From contig JANQRU010000006.1 in NCBI GenBank assembly GCA_028284415.1, positions 186,001-250,000 of the forward strand: DNA of 64,000 nucleotides, written 5' to 3'. The notes beneath the pieces are model-generated. The model was not told the origin of the DNA. It ran no database searches and saw only the letters and a program-made list of their open reading frames with translations. This document shows, piece by piece, positions 19,226 to 26,730 of the stretch (position 1 is its first letter; every line of letters starts with the position of its first letter). The translations under genes and the position numbers were made by a program. Source of the stretch: Pyrinomonadaceae bacterium (GTDB taxonomy: Bacteria > Acidobacteriota > Blastocatellia > Pyrinomonadales > Pyrinomonadaceae).

Positions 19226-19651
19226 AGAACAAAAACTCTCTTACATTAAAATGTTTTTGAAATAATTAATTGTTTTTTTAAGTTAAGTTGGATTCTCCTC
19301 ATCTTTACGTGGTTTTGTGTTTTTTAATAAGCTATGTTTTCCAACTCTAAAAGAATAATTTGTTAAGCAACTTTTCTAGTTTTTGGGGGAAAGTGCTTAA
19401 TGTTGTGTAAATTCTTAAACACTATATTGGGAAAGAAATTTTATCTAATTTGTCATTTTAGACTGCTTTCATCTAATTGATATGGATTTTACGATTATTT
19501 TAGAAGTATTGTCAAGATAATTTATAAAGAAATCCTGCTTAAGCACTTGATTAAACTTTGAACAGATAAAAATATCTTTGAAGATTTAATATTTTTAACT
19601 CCAATGTATAATAAAAAATTAAATTTATAATGTAATTTATTCACAAATTTA
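19226..19651. other. 426-base divergent intergenic region between dcw cluster and ZIP gene
   Basis: No open reading frame of note on either strand; in particular no mraZ. It is very AT-rich. On the plus strand two TATAAT matches (19607-19612 and 19626-19631) lie just before the ZIP start but lack a good -35. The promoter driving rsmH and the dcw cluster on the minus strand must also be here, though I see no clear sigma-70 pair and no convincing GTGGG repeats of the MraZ-box kind. Confidence 0.5.
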
Positions 19652-20458
19652 ATGGAACTAAACTTCATCCAATTATTGATATTTGGTATCGTCGTCGCAC
19701 TTGCTACAGTTATCGGCGGATGGGTTCTTTTTCCCTCAGGTATCTACAAAAATTACAAGAAATCACTTAAATACCTACTGGCTCTAGGAGCAGGCTTTAT
19801 GCTTGCCGTAACCTTTGTAGAGGTGCTCCCAAAGACACTTTTACTATGGCAAACGCAAAAGAACCTTCCTGACATTGGCGATACTTTCTACATTCCGATG
19901 TTGCTCTTCTTAATCGGATATCTTTTAACTCAATTTTTTGAACATACGATTGCCCCACATTTTCATTTAGGAGAGGAAGTTCATACTGATCATCAAATCC
20001 CGGTTAAATCTGCCTATGCCGCCATTGGTGGATTGCTTATTCATGCTTTTTTTGATGGAGTTTCTATTTCCGCAGCTTCTCAGGTTGGATCTGAAATTGG
20101 CATTTTAATGTTCATTGCCATCTTCCTACATAAATTTCCTGAAGGGTTTACGATTGCATCATTAGTATTAGCAACCGGAAAAGGATTTAAGGAAGTCTTA
20201 ATTGCGACTTCGCTAGTTGGCTTAACAACTCTTTTAGGTGTGATCGGATTTTATTTGATTGGTACGAATTTAGAATATACTGTCGCGTATGCACTGCCTT
20301 TAGCTGGTGGTGTAACGCTCTACGTTGCTGCAAGTGATTTAATACCTGAGGTAAATCATCATGGTGGTAAAAATCCACTTGTTTCGATTTCGGTTTTTGC
20401 AGGGGTAGCTTTATTCTTTCTTTTGCACTATGTATTACATCTATATTTGGAAGGGTAA
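19652..20458 (+). CDS. ZIP-family divalent metal transporter
   Basis: 268 aa with about eight membrane segments. ZIP signature motifs in the metal-binding helices are present: HAFFDGVSI (H-x3-D) and HKFPEG (H-x3-E). A His-rich loop between helices 3 and 4 (HTIAPHFHLGEEVHTDH) is typical of ZIP proteins. Such proteins import zinc, iron or manganese; specificity cannot be read from sequence. It stands alone upstream of the TPM genes with a 64-base gap and may not be co-regulated with them. Confidence 0.9.
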   Translation: MELNFIQLLIFGIVVALATVIGGWVLFPSGIYKNYKKSLKYLLALGAGFMLAVTFVEVLPKTLLLWQTQKNLPDIGDTFYIPMLLFLIGYLLTQFFEHTIAPHFHLGEEVHTDHQIPVKSAYAAIGGLLIHAFFDGVSISAASQVGSEIGILMFIAIFLHKFPEGFTIASLVLATGKGFKEVLIATSLVGLTTLLGVIGFYLIGTNLEYTVAYALPLAGGVTLYVAASDLIPEVNHHGGKNPLVSISVFAGVALFFLLHYVLHLYLEG

Positions 20459-20522
20459 TAAAACTGAATTTGTTTAATTTGTAGGTTTTTAGACATTTCG
20501 AGCATAATAGTTAAATAATCCA

Positions 20523-21422
20523 ATGAGAAATTTAGCAACAAAATCGACTCTCATATTTTTCACCATCTTATTTGCGTTTACTTCTCTTTTTTCTCAGATA
20601 TCAGGTTCTTTTTCATTGGACGAATCTCCTTTACCTACTCCAACTTCCCCTGTTATGGACTATGCTGATGTCCTTGATTCTGCAACAAAAAGCAGAATTG
20701 AAGAAAGAATAAATCAGTTCAAAGAAACCTCCAATCCTTCGGTTGAGCTAGCTGTTGCAATTGTTAAAACTACAAATGGAAGACCTATCTTTGATTATTC
20801 GTTAGCCGTTGCCAGGGGTTGGGGAATAGGTTCAAGAGATGATGACAATCCAGGATTATTGCTATTTATAGCGATTGATGACCGTAAATACTTTACTCAG
20901 GTTAGTCGTGATCTAGAAGATGAATTACCTGATGGATTAGTTGGTTCATTACAGAGAAGATATCTAGTTCCACAATTTAAGCGTGGTAATTACTCAAAAG
21001 GAGTGGAAGATACGATTGATGCATACATCCGCACCATCAGAGCCAAGCAAAACAATGAAGGAATTCCAACTTCAACAGGAGAGAACCAAGAATACACTGA
21101 CCCGAGAGATTATGAATATAATAATTTTGAATGTGACGATTTTATTATTTGTTTGGTAATAATTGGAATAATCATATTTATAATCCTTGCTAATTCAGGT
21201 GGCGGTGGCGGTGGCGGTCGTGGTGGCGGACGCAAACGCAAAAAGAAATCCAGCAGCTCTGGTGATTTCTGGTCAGGAGTGGCAACTGGTATTTTGATTG
21301 ATGCAATTAGCAATAGCGGCGGTTCGTCTGGCTCCAGTTGGGGCGGAAGCTCAGGTGGCGGCTGGGGTGGCTTTGGCGGTGGCGGAGACTTCGGCGGCGG
21401 CGGTGCCGGCGGTGGTTGGTAA
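20523..21422 (+). CDS. TPM-domain membrane protein with Gly-rich tail
   Basis: 299 aa. A signal peptide (about 1-25) is followed by a TPM domain (about 38-180): VMDYADVLD at the start, then AVARGWGIGSRDDDNPGLLL, FIAIDDRKYF, and a C-terminal helix. Then a membrane segment (about 206-222, FIICLVIIGIIIFIILA), Gly stretches and a basic KRKKK patch, ending in a Gly/Ser/Trp-rich tail (SSWGGSSGGGWGGFGGGGD). TPM proteins are often encoded near LemA, as here, and are linked to envelope integrity or membrane-protein assembly; the family was once called a phosphatase on thin evidence. Close relative of the next gene. Confidence 0.85.
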   Translation: MRNLATKSTLIFFTILFAFTSLFSQISGSFSLDESPLPTPTSPVMDYADVLDSATKSRIEERINQFKETSNPSVELAVAIVKTTNGRPIFDYSLAVARGWGIGSRDDDNPGLLLFIAIDDRKYFTQVSRDLEDELPDGLVGSLQRRYLVPQFKRGNYSKGVEDTIDAYIRTIRAKQNNEGIPTSTGENQEYTDPRDYEYNNFECDDFIICLVIIGIIIFIILANSGGGGGGGRGGGRKRKKKSSSSGDFWSGVATGILIDAISNSGGSSGSSWGGSSGGGWGGFGGGGDFGGGGAGGGW

Positions 21423-21484
21423 GTTCATTTATTTTAGTGAAACACTTTCAAAGAAAATAACACTATAGAATAGGAGGAAATTTT

Positions 21485-23497
21485 ATGCATCAACTGAAAA
21501 AACTCTTATTCGCCAAAAGTCTATTTTTCTTCATTTTCTTGGGTCTTTTTTCAGTACCACAAATTTTTCCTCAAAAACCGTTTTCGATTGATGAATCTCC
21601 CCTTCCTAAACCGACAAGTTATGTGATGGATTATGCTGGAGTCGTTGATTTAACGACCAAATCGAGATTAGAAAAACGCATAAATGACTTCAGATTAGCC
21701 ACAAACCCTACCGTCGAAATGGGTGTGGCAATTGTAAGAACCACCGGCAATATAGATATTTTTGATTATTCCTTAGCGGTTTCCAGAGGTTGGGGCATCG
21801 GAACCAGACAAGACGACAATCCAGGATTATTGCTATTTATAGCGATTGATGACCGTAAATATTTTACACAAATTAGTCGTGATTTAGAAGATGAATTGCC
21901 TGACGGAGTGGTAGGTTCTTTACAGAGAAGATTCTTAGTTCCGGAATTCAAAAAAGGAAATTATAGTAAAGGAATCGAAGATACGATCGAAGCATACATA
22001 AAAAGAATTTCTGATAAACAAAACATTCCATACAAAAAAAACAGACCCGCAAAAAGAACAACCATCGGAGAAATGCCCGCTATCCCAACCAGAACTACTC
22101 ACGCAAGCAGATATTCGCTAGATAAAAGTTTGGTTCATGACTATACAAACGCCATTTCGCCTGTCCGTGAACTACTTTTAGAAAATGATCTCAAAAAATA
22201 TAAACCTCAGTCTGAGATTATTTTTATGAGTTCTGTAAATGGAAATTCAATTGATGAATATGCATCTAAAACTGCTAAAGAATGGGGTATCTTTTCGGAT
22301 GATGAGAAAAAATCAAAAATTCTGCTTGTGGTTGCCGTTGAAGACAGAGAATACTCATTGCAAATGAATGAGAGTCTCAAAAAATATCTTCCTGACAAAT
22401 TACTAAAAAAGATAAACGAAAAATATATTGATTATATATTTGATTTGGACATTCTTGATTCAAATCGACTCGCTAGAATCTGGCTGGCAGTTGCTACTTA
22501 CAGAGATGTTATAACACAAAAGAAAAACGGTGAACCACTTACATTTATTCCGTTGATTAAAACCAAAGAAGATTTAGAGTTTATAAGGAAGGTTGGGTTA
22601 ATATCAGACTTCTCTGATTCAAAATATCATTCGGAATTTCAAAAACTAAGCGATTGGGCAAGCTCACAAAAGTATGATGAAAACATAAATTTTTTGATTG
22701 TTCCAGAGACTTTTGAGCAACCTATTGAGGCTTTCGCAAAAGAATATTCCCGTAAATGGAAAATTAATCCTGACAGCAAAACTCAATCAGATATATTCAT
22801 CCTGATAAGTTCAAAAGATAGAGAATTTTCTTTCATTACTACTAAGGCTTTTGATGAGGCAATCCCGCAAGAATTACAAAATAGTATTTTTGATGACTAC
22901 CTGAACGCGTCAATTGAAAAAGGCAATATTTATGAAGGCGTGCGAAATACTTTAAGTTCGTTCAATCAGGTTTTTAACCAAAAGAAATCAGGTGAACCTC
23001 TAGACCATAAATTATCACAAGTATATATAGAACCGAGTCCTACACCTACGCCAACTCCGAATGTATATACCGGCAATCGAACTGATAGATATAGGTTTAG
23101 CAACAAGACTGAAAGATCAAATCCGGTTAAAAATGTCGTAATTTGTTTTTTCATTTTCATTATATTTTATTTTATCCTGAGCTTTTTCAGATTTCTTGCC
23201 AACAGTTTTTATAGAAGCAGAAGTTATGACACGCTTGATTTGAATAAATCAAAAATCAAAAAGGATAAGCTTTACAATTCTAATTTGGAATTGCTCTCTG
23301 CTATTTTTAATGCCTTGGCTGAAGGGCAAAGTAATACTTGGGATAATGGAGGCGGAAGTTACAGCAGCAGTAGCAGCTATTCATCTTCGAGTAGTTGGAG
23401 TAGTTCTTCTTCATCAAGTAGCTCTGGCGGAAGTAGTTTCGGAGGATTTGGTGGCGGCGGAAGTTTTGGCGGTGGCGGCTCAGGTGGAAGTTGGTAA
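21485..23497 (+). CDS. Membrane protein with three TPM-like repeats and Ser/Gly tail
   Basis: 670 aa, SD AGGAGG. Signal peptide (about 1-30), a canonical TPM domain (46-178) closely matching the upstream protein, and then two diverged copies: about 218-346 (AKEWGIFSDDEKKSKILLVV, then AVEDREYSLQMNESLKKYLP) and about 370-500 (YSRKWKINPDSKTQSDIFIL, then SSKDREFSF). Both keep the order W-x-I, hydrophobic strand, (E/K)DRE(Y/F), acidic helix with Pro, which fits the TPM core. A Pro/Thr linker (PSPTPTPTPT), one membrane segment (about 548-572) and a Ser-rich then Gly-rich tail ending GGSGGSW complete it. The repeat assignment is mine, from motif order. Confidence 0.75.
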   Translation: MHQLKKLLFAKSLFFFIFLGLFSVPQIFPQKPFSIDESPLPKPTSYVMDYAGVVDLTTKSRLEKRINDFRLATNPTVEMGVAIVRTTGNIDIFDYSLAVSRGWGIGTRQDDNPGLLLFIAIDDRKYFTQISRDLEDELPDGVVGSLQRRFLVPEFKKGNYSKGIEDTIEAYIKRISDKQNIPYKKNRPAKRTTIGEMPAIPTRTTHASRYSLDKSLVHDYTNAISPVRELLLENDLKKYKPQSEIIFMSSVNGNSIDEYASKTAKEWGIFSDDEKKSKILLVVAVEDREYSLQMNESLKKYLPDKLLKKINEKYIDYIFDLDILDSNRLARIWLAVATYRDVITQKKNGEPLTFIPLIKTKEDLEFIRKVGLISDFSDSKYHSEFQKLSDWASSQKYDENINFLIVPETFEQPIEAFAKEYSRKWKINPDSKTQSDIFILISSKDREFSFITTKAFDEAIPQELQNSIFDDYLNASIEKGNIYEGVRNTLSSFNQVFNQKKSGEPLDHKLSQVYIEPSPTPTPTPNVYTGNRTDRYRFSNKTERSNPVKNVVICFFIFIIFYFILSFFRFLANSFYRSRSYDTLDLNKSKIKKDKLYNSNLELLSAIFNALAEGQSNTWDNGGGSYSSSSSYSSSSSWSSSSSSSSSGGSSFGGFGGGGSFGGGGSGGSW

Positions 23498-23552
23498 TTT
23501 TCCTGTTAGAGTTTATTATTTCTAAACTGATTAAGTAGAAAACAAAATCTTT

Positions 23553-24281
23553 ATGAGACATTATTTTGCAGAATTTATTGATGATCTAAAGAGCACTCAC
23601 GGAACTAATCTTGCTTCCGTGATTTTATACGGCTCAGCGGCGGCGGGGGATTTTATACCGCACGAATCCGATTACAATTTGCTCGTTGCATTAAATAGAA
23701 TTACGCCGAAAGACTTGCGTAATGCACACGCATGCATGCGTGAATGGAATAAAATGGGACATCCGATTCCGGTCTATTTTACGGTTGATGAATTAAATGA
23801 TGCGGGTGATGTATTCCCAATCGAATTTCATTTTATGGAGCGTGCAAGAAAGGTCTTGTATGGCAAAGATGTTCTTGCAGATGTCAAAATTTCTGATAAG
23901 TATCTGCGACATCAGACAGAGTTTGAACTTCGCAGTAAATTAATAAAACTTCGTCGTACATACATACACGCATCAACTGATGTTGAAGCTTTAATTGATT
24001 TGATGGCTGAAAGCCTGACGAGCTTTGCGGCTTTGTTTAGAGCTGTGCTTCTGCTTTTGGGCTACGAACCACCTGTAACCAAAGAAGATATTGTCGGTCA
24101 GACAGTTCTAAACCTTGCTATCAATGGAAAACCGTTTGAAAAAATATTCGATATTCGGGAAAATATAAATTTCCCTACTTTAGATGAGGTTTCAGCCAAT
24201 CAGCTTTTTGCTGATTATTTGGAGCAAATTGAAAAAGTCATTGAAGCAGTTAATAGTATGGAAACGACTTATGCTGAATGA
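23553..24281 (+). CDS. Nucleotidyltransferase-fold protein, possibly altered active site
   Basis: 242 aa. Residues 22-46 match the minimal nucleotidyltransferase motif: ILYGSAAAGDFIPHESDYNL, with G27-S28 and S39-D40. The usual Asp-x-Asp pair appears as D40-Y41-N42, so the second catalytic Asp is replaced by Asn. The C-terminal two-thirds is helical (HEPN-like in appearance: ELRSKLIKLRRTYIHA and a hydrophobic helix). It sits between TPM and lemA genes on the same strand with short gaps, so probably shares their transcript, but I know of no assigned function. It may have lost catalysis or use a nearby acidic residue. Confidence 0.6.
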   Translation: MRHYFAEFIDDLKSTHGTNLASVILYGSAAAGDFIPHESDYNLLVALNRITPKDLRNAHACMREWNKMGHPIPVYFTVDELNDAGDVFPIEFHFMERARKVLYGKDVLADVKISDKYLRHQTEFELRSKLIKLRRTYIHASTDVEALIDLMAESLTSFAALFRAVLLLLGYEPPVTKEDIVGQTVLNLAINGKPFEKIFDIRENINFPTLDEVSANQLFADYLEQIEKVIEAVNSMETTYAE

Positions 24282-24315
24282 TATTTAATCTTAGTTATTT
24301 TTTGGGAGAAGAATT

Positions 24316-24984
24316 ATGAAAAAAGTAGTTTTATTATCGCTCACTTTATTTATTGCATTTGGTTTATCCGGCTGCAGTTACAATGAATTAACGGAAAAAC
24401 AACAAAATGTTAAAGGCAAATGGGCAAATGTTGAAAGTAATCTTCAAAGACGTGCCGATTTAATCCCTAATCTTGTTAAAGCTGCTCAAATGGCTGGCAT
24501 TCAAGAGCAAGAAGTTTTCGGGAAAATTGCCGATGCACGCTCAAGATTACTAAACACAATGAAGGAAGCTCCGAAAGGCGAAAGTGGAGCGAAAACTCCC
24601 GAACAAAAACAAGCTATTTTGGAAGCCAACAATAGTTTTGGCGGAACAATCGGTCGCTTGCTTGTACTGCAAGAGCGATATCCGGTTTTACGGTCAAATG
24701 AAAATTTCTTGAAACTCCAAGATGAACTAGCCGGGACAGAAAACCGCATAAATGTTGCTCGAATTGATTACAACAAGGTTGTTACTGATTACAACACAAC
24801 ACGTAATCAATTCCCTGCTGTCATAACTGCAAGTTTAGTTGGATTTAAGGAAGAGCCTTATTTCAAAGCTGATGAAAAATCTAAACAAGCTCCAGACATT
24901 GGTGATCCGAATGATTTAAGAGAAAAGAAAACTGAAACAGCACCCGCTCCTGCAAATGCTAATGCAAATAAAGAAAAGAAATAG
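24316..24984 (+). CDS. lemA: LemA-family lipoprotein
   Basis: 222 aa. A lipoprotein signal peptide ends with the lipobox LSGC (Cys20). The LemA core follows: YNELTEKQQNVKGKWANVES, LQRRADLIPNLVKAAQMAGI, then a long helical region ending IDYNKVVTDYNTTRNQFPAV, and a short Ala/Asn/Lys-rich tail. LemA proteins often sit beside TPM genes, as here. SD GGGAGAAG lies before the ATG. Its stop codon directly abuts the stop codon of the convergent BMC operon (no bases between), so the two transcripts must overlap at their ends. Confidence 0.9.
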   Translation: MKKVVLLSLTLFIAFGLSGCSYNELTEKQQNVKGKWANVESNLQRRADLIPNLVKAAQMAGIQEQEVFGKIADARSRLLNTMKEAPKGESGAKTPEQKQAILEANNSFGGTIGRLLVLQERYPVLRSNENFLKLQDELAGTENRINVARIDYNKVVTDYNTTRNQFPAVITASLVGFKEEPYFKADEKSKQAPDIGDPNDLREKKTETAPAPANANANKEKK

Positions 24985-25314
24985 TTAAAACCCGCGGGAA
25001 CTACACATCGAACAATGATCACAAGGCTTGCCGTTTGGCTCAAACGTGCAAGTCTTTTGTGCGTCTTGATTTTCAAACACTTCATCAACAATTGCTTCGA
25101 TGACATCGTATTTATCCAAACTTGGATGATTAGAGTGGTGAGTGGTAAGTGGTAAGTGGTGAGTATTTTTGTTTAATTTACCTTCAATAGAATCTAAACG
25201 GTCATTAATTTTTCCAATGCTTTCTTGAATTGAATGCAAATCACTAGCTTGCGAATCATTATCTAAAAGATTTGCAATTTTTTCAGCTAATTTTTGAGTT
25301 TTCTCATTAGACAT
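24985..25314 (-). CDS. Small Cys-rich protein at the end of the BMC operon
   Basis: 109 aa, family not recognised. Order: an N-terminal heptad-rich helix (about 3-48, IGKINDRLDSIEGKL), a His/Thr linker 51-60 (THHLPLTTHH) encoded by four 7-bp DNA repeats, a predicted amphipathic helix 66-82 (LDKYDVIEAIVDEVFE), and a C-terminal Cys cluster with C89, C98, C101, C104 and H100 (KPCDHCSMCSSRGF). The Cys cluster looks like a metal or cluster site. The amphipathic helix resembles BMC encapsulation peptides. It starts three bases after the last pentamer gene, so it belongs to the operon. It could be cargo, an adaptor to the shell, or an electron carrier; none is shown. Confidence 0.7.
   Translation of the reverse strand: MSNEKTQKLAEKIANLLDNDSQASDLHSIQESIGKINDRLDSIEGKLNKNTHHLPLTTHHSNHPSLDKYDVIEAIVDEVFENQDAQKTCTFEPNGKPCDHCSMCSSRGF
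25134..25161 (+). repeat. Four 7-bp tandem repeats inside the BMC Cys-rich gene
   Basis: Four exact-phase heptamers AGTGGTG, AGTGGTA, AGTGGTA, AGTGGTG followed by a fifth AGT. They encode, on the minus strand, residues 51-60 of the Cys-rich protein in frame. Confidence 0.8.
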
Positions 25315-25317
25315 CTT

Positions 25318-25629
25318 TTACTTTTTGCCTTTCACCCTTTTACTTCTTTTATCTTCGGGTAACAAATCAACATAGTCAACCACGCCAACAATTGCTGAGT
25401 CAATCGCTGCTCCAGGTCTGCTGGTTGCTGCGGTTGAAGCACTAAAACCTTCTCTAGCAATAATTACAACGTCGCCTTCACCTGCATCAACGGCATCGAG
25501 TGCAAGCAAGGTTGTCTTTGTATCTTCCAATTCAGGCGTAAGTTGCCGACACAACATAATCCGCGAACCTTCGTAACGTTGATTTTTCTGTGTCGCAACT
25601 ACATTTCCGATTACTCTTGCAATTAACAT
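25318..25629 (-). CDS. BMC pentameric shell protein (EutN/CcmL/BMC-P), third copy
   Basis: 103 aa. EutN/CcmL fold shown by MLIARVIGNVVATQKN at the N-terminus, LLALDAVDAGEGDVVIIARE in the middle and DSAIVGVVDYVDLL at the end. Such proteins form pentamers that cap the vertices of the microcompartment shell. It has a longer basic tail (DKRSKRVKGKK) than its two paralogs. Weak SD (AAGAG very close to the ATG). It follows the second BMC-P gene by 71 bases containing 7-bp repeats. Confidence 0.93.
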   Translation of the reverse strand: MLIARVIGNVVATQKNQRYEGSRIMLCRQLTPELEDTKTTLLALDAVDAGEGDVVIIAREGFSASTAATSRPGAAIDSAIVGVVDYVDLLPEDKRSKRVKGKK

Positions 25630-25684
25630 TTGCTCTTAAATTAATTTGTAAAAAGAGCCGTTAACATCATGTTTAATGATTTTT

Positions 25685-25712
25685 GCTAACTGCTCACTGC
25701 TTACTGTTCACT
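25685..25712 (-). repeat. Four 7-bp tandem repeats between two pentamer genes
   Basis: Heptamers GCTAACT, GCTCACT, GCTTACT, GTTCACT on the plus strand (AGT-initial on the minus strand). They fill part of the 71-base gap between the second and third BMC-P genes and belong to the same degenerate family as the other arrays in the window. Confidence 0.7.
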
Positions 25713-25982
25713 GTTATATATATGTGAATCTGAATCAATTATCGCAATAATTGTGCAATCTGTCGGAGTAGCGTCTCTTTTAAATGGAAAAGAAGCCTCT
25801 TTTCCACGACACCAAAAAACCAATTCTCCAACTCCGGCACCGATTGCATCTAATGCAACCAAAGGTTTTCCAACAGGTTCTAGCTTTTCATTCAGATTTT
25901 GCACAAGCATAATCTTTCGCCCTTTGAGCGATTCATTCTTAATTGTAGAAACTACATTTCCGATTACTCGTGCAAGCTGCAT
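25701..25982 (-). CDS. BMC pentameric shell protein (EutN/CcmL/BMC-P), second copy
   Basis: 93 aa. MQLARVIGNVVSTIKNESLK, LVALDAIGAGVGELVFWCRG and CTIIAIIDSDSHI mark a BMC-P vertex protein. Its ATG directly follows the stop codon of the DoxX gene (TAAATG), so its translation is probably coupled to doxX; a purine-rich AGAAGAG in the doxX end may serve as ribosome-binding site. The last codons overlap the 7-bp repeat array (the stop is at 25701-25703), so the very C-terminus (HIYNSEQ) is repeat-derived and probably not conserved. Confidence 0.93.
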   Translation of the reverse strand: MQLARVIGNVVSTIKNESLKGRKIMLVQNLNEKLEPVGKPLVALDAIGAGVGELVFWCRGKEASFPFKRDATPTDCTIIAIIDSDSHIYNSEQ

Positions 25983-26378
25983 TTACTCTTCTGATTGTCT
26001 GAAATGTGAAAAAGCTAGAGCTAAAAATAATGCGATAAGCAAAACGCTATATTCAATACCGTTTCGCCCTGCTCCGACTACGAACCAACCTTCTTTCAAA
26101 TGAACAAGAAAAATTCCAAACAATAGGTGTATGGAAAAAATAATAGCAATTGGAGTTACAAAAAAACCAATCGCTAAAAAAAGACTTCCAACAATTTCAA
26201 AAATCGTAATTCCCCAAGCTAAATAAAATCCAAGTGGAAGACTGTAAAGTGTTAAAAACTCACCAAAATCATCTACGATTCCCAAATAAATCCGTGCAAT
26301 TCCATGTATAAAAAGCAAAACAGCAACAACTATACGCAAGAATGTGAGTGCATAAGTTTGTTGCTGATGTTTATTCAT
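25983..26378 (-). CDS. DoxX-family membrane protein embedded in the BMC operon
   Basis: 131 aa with four membrane segments. DoxX features: TFLRIVVAVLLFIHGIARI, an E in the second-third helix region (ITIFEIVGSLFLAIGF), HLKEGWFVVGAGRNGIEYSV. DoxX proteins sit in the inner membrane and are linked to sulfur or redox metabolism in a few cases; most are uncharacterised. Its start overlaps the end of the first BMC-P gene by four bases and its stop abuts the start of the second, so it is translationally locked into the shell-gene order. A membrane protein inside a BMC operon is unexpected, and whether it works with the compartment is unknown. Confidence 0.85.
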   Translation of the reverse strand: MNKHQQQTYALTFLRIVVAVLLFIHGIARIYLGIVDDFGEFLTLYSLPLGFYLAWGITIFEIVGSLFLAIGFFVTPIAIIFSIHLLFGIFLVHLKEGWFVVGAGRNGIEYSVLLIALFLALAFSHFRQSEE

Positions 26379-26653
26379 TTTTCGGGAGTTACATAATCAA
26401 TCGTATCAATTACGCCAACAATCGCTGTATCAACCGGGCAATCTTTATTTCCTTCAGCCATACGTGCTGATGAACCACCAACGAGCAAAACTTTTTCGTG
26501 AAAGCCTGCACCAACGGTATCAACCGCGACGACATAATCATCGCGGTCGGTTCCGTCTAAATTAATTGGCTTGCAAACTAGAAGTTTTTTGCCTCTCAGA
26601 CGCTCATCTTTTTGTGTGGAAACGACTGTTCCCAAAATTCTGGCGATACGCAT
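26375..26653 (-). CDS. BMC pentameric shell protein (EutN/CcmL/BMC-P), first copy
   Basis: 92 aa. MRIARILGTVVSTQKDERLR, VVAVDTVGAGFHEKVLLVGG and DTAIVGVIDTIDYV mark a BMC-P protein. It starts 77 bases after the hexamer gene without a visible Shine-Dalgarno sequence, and the intervening RNA can fold into a long hairpin. Both features would keep pentamer synthesis below hexamer synthesis, as expected for shells needing few vertices and many facets; that is an inference. Confidence 0.93.
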   Translation of the reverse strand: MRIARILGTVVSTQKDERLRGKKLLVCKPINLDGTDRDDYVVAVDTVGAGFHEKVLLVGGSSARMAEGNKDCPVDTAIVGVIDTIDYVTPEK

Positions 26654-26660
26654 TTAATAA

Positions 26661-26725
26661 AGTGGTAAGTGGTAAATGGTGAGTGGTAAGTAATTTTTTC
26701 AATCTTACTCTTCACCATTTATCAC
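26661..26725 (-). repeat. 7-bp repeat array forming an inverted repeat between BMC-H and BMC-P genes
   Basis: Four heptamers (26661-26688: AGTGGTA, AGTGGTA, AATGGTG, AGTGGTA) plus a near-complement at 26704-26725. The 22-base arms 26669-26690 and 26704-26725 pair with about four mismatches around a 13-base loop, making a long hairpin in the mRNA. No U-tract follows, so it is more likely a processing, stability or attenuation structure than a complete terminator. Confidence 0.65.
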
Positions 26726-26730
26726 AAATA

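Noticed and set aside
20523-23497. TPM proteins as phosphatases
   Set aside because: The old family name implies a phosphatase, but no catalytic motif is visible and later views favour roles in membrane-protein or envelope upkeep; only the domain is annotated.
25134-26688. Heptamer arrays as a CRISPR array
   Set aside because: The unit is only 7 bases with no spacers of constant length, and no cas genes are present.
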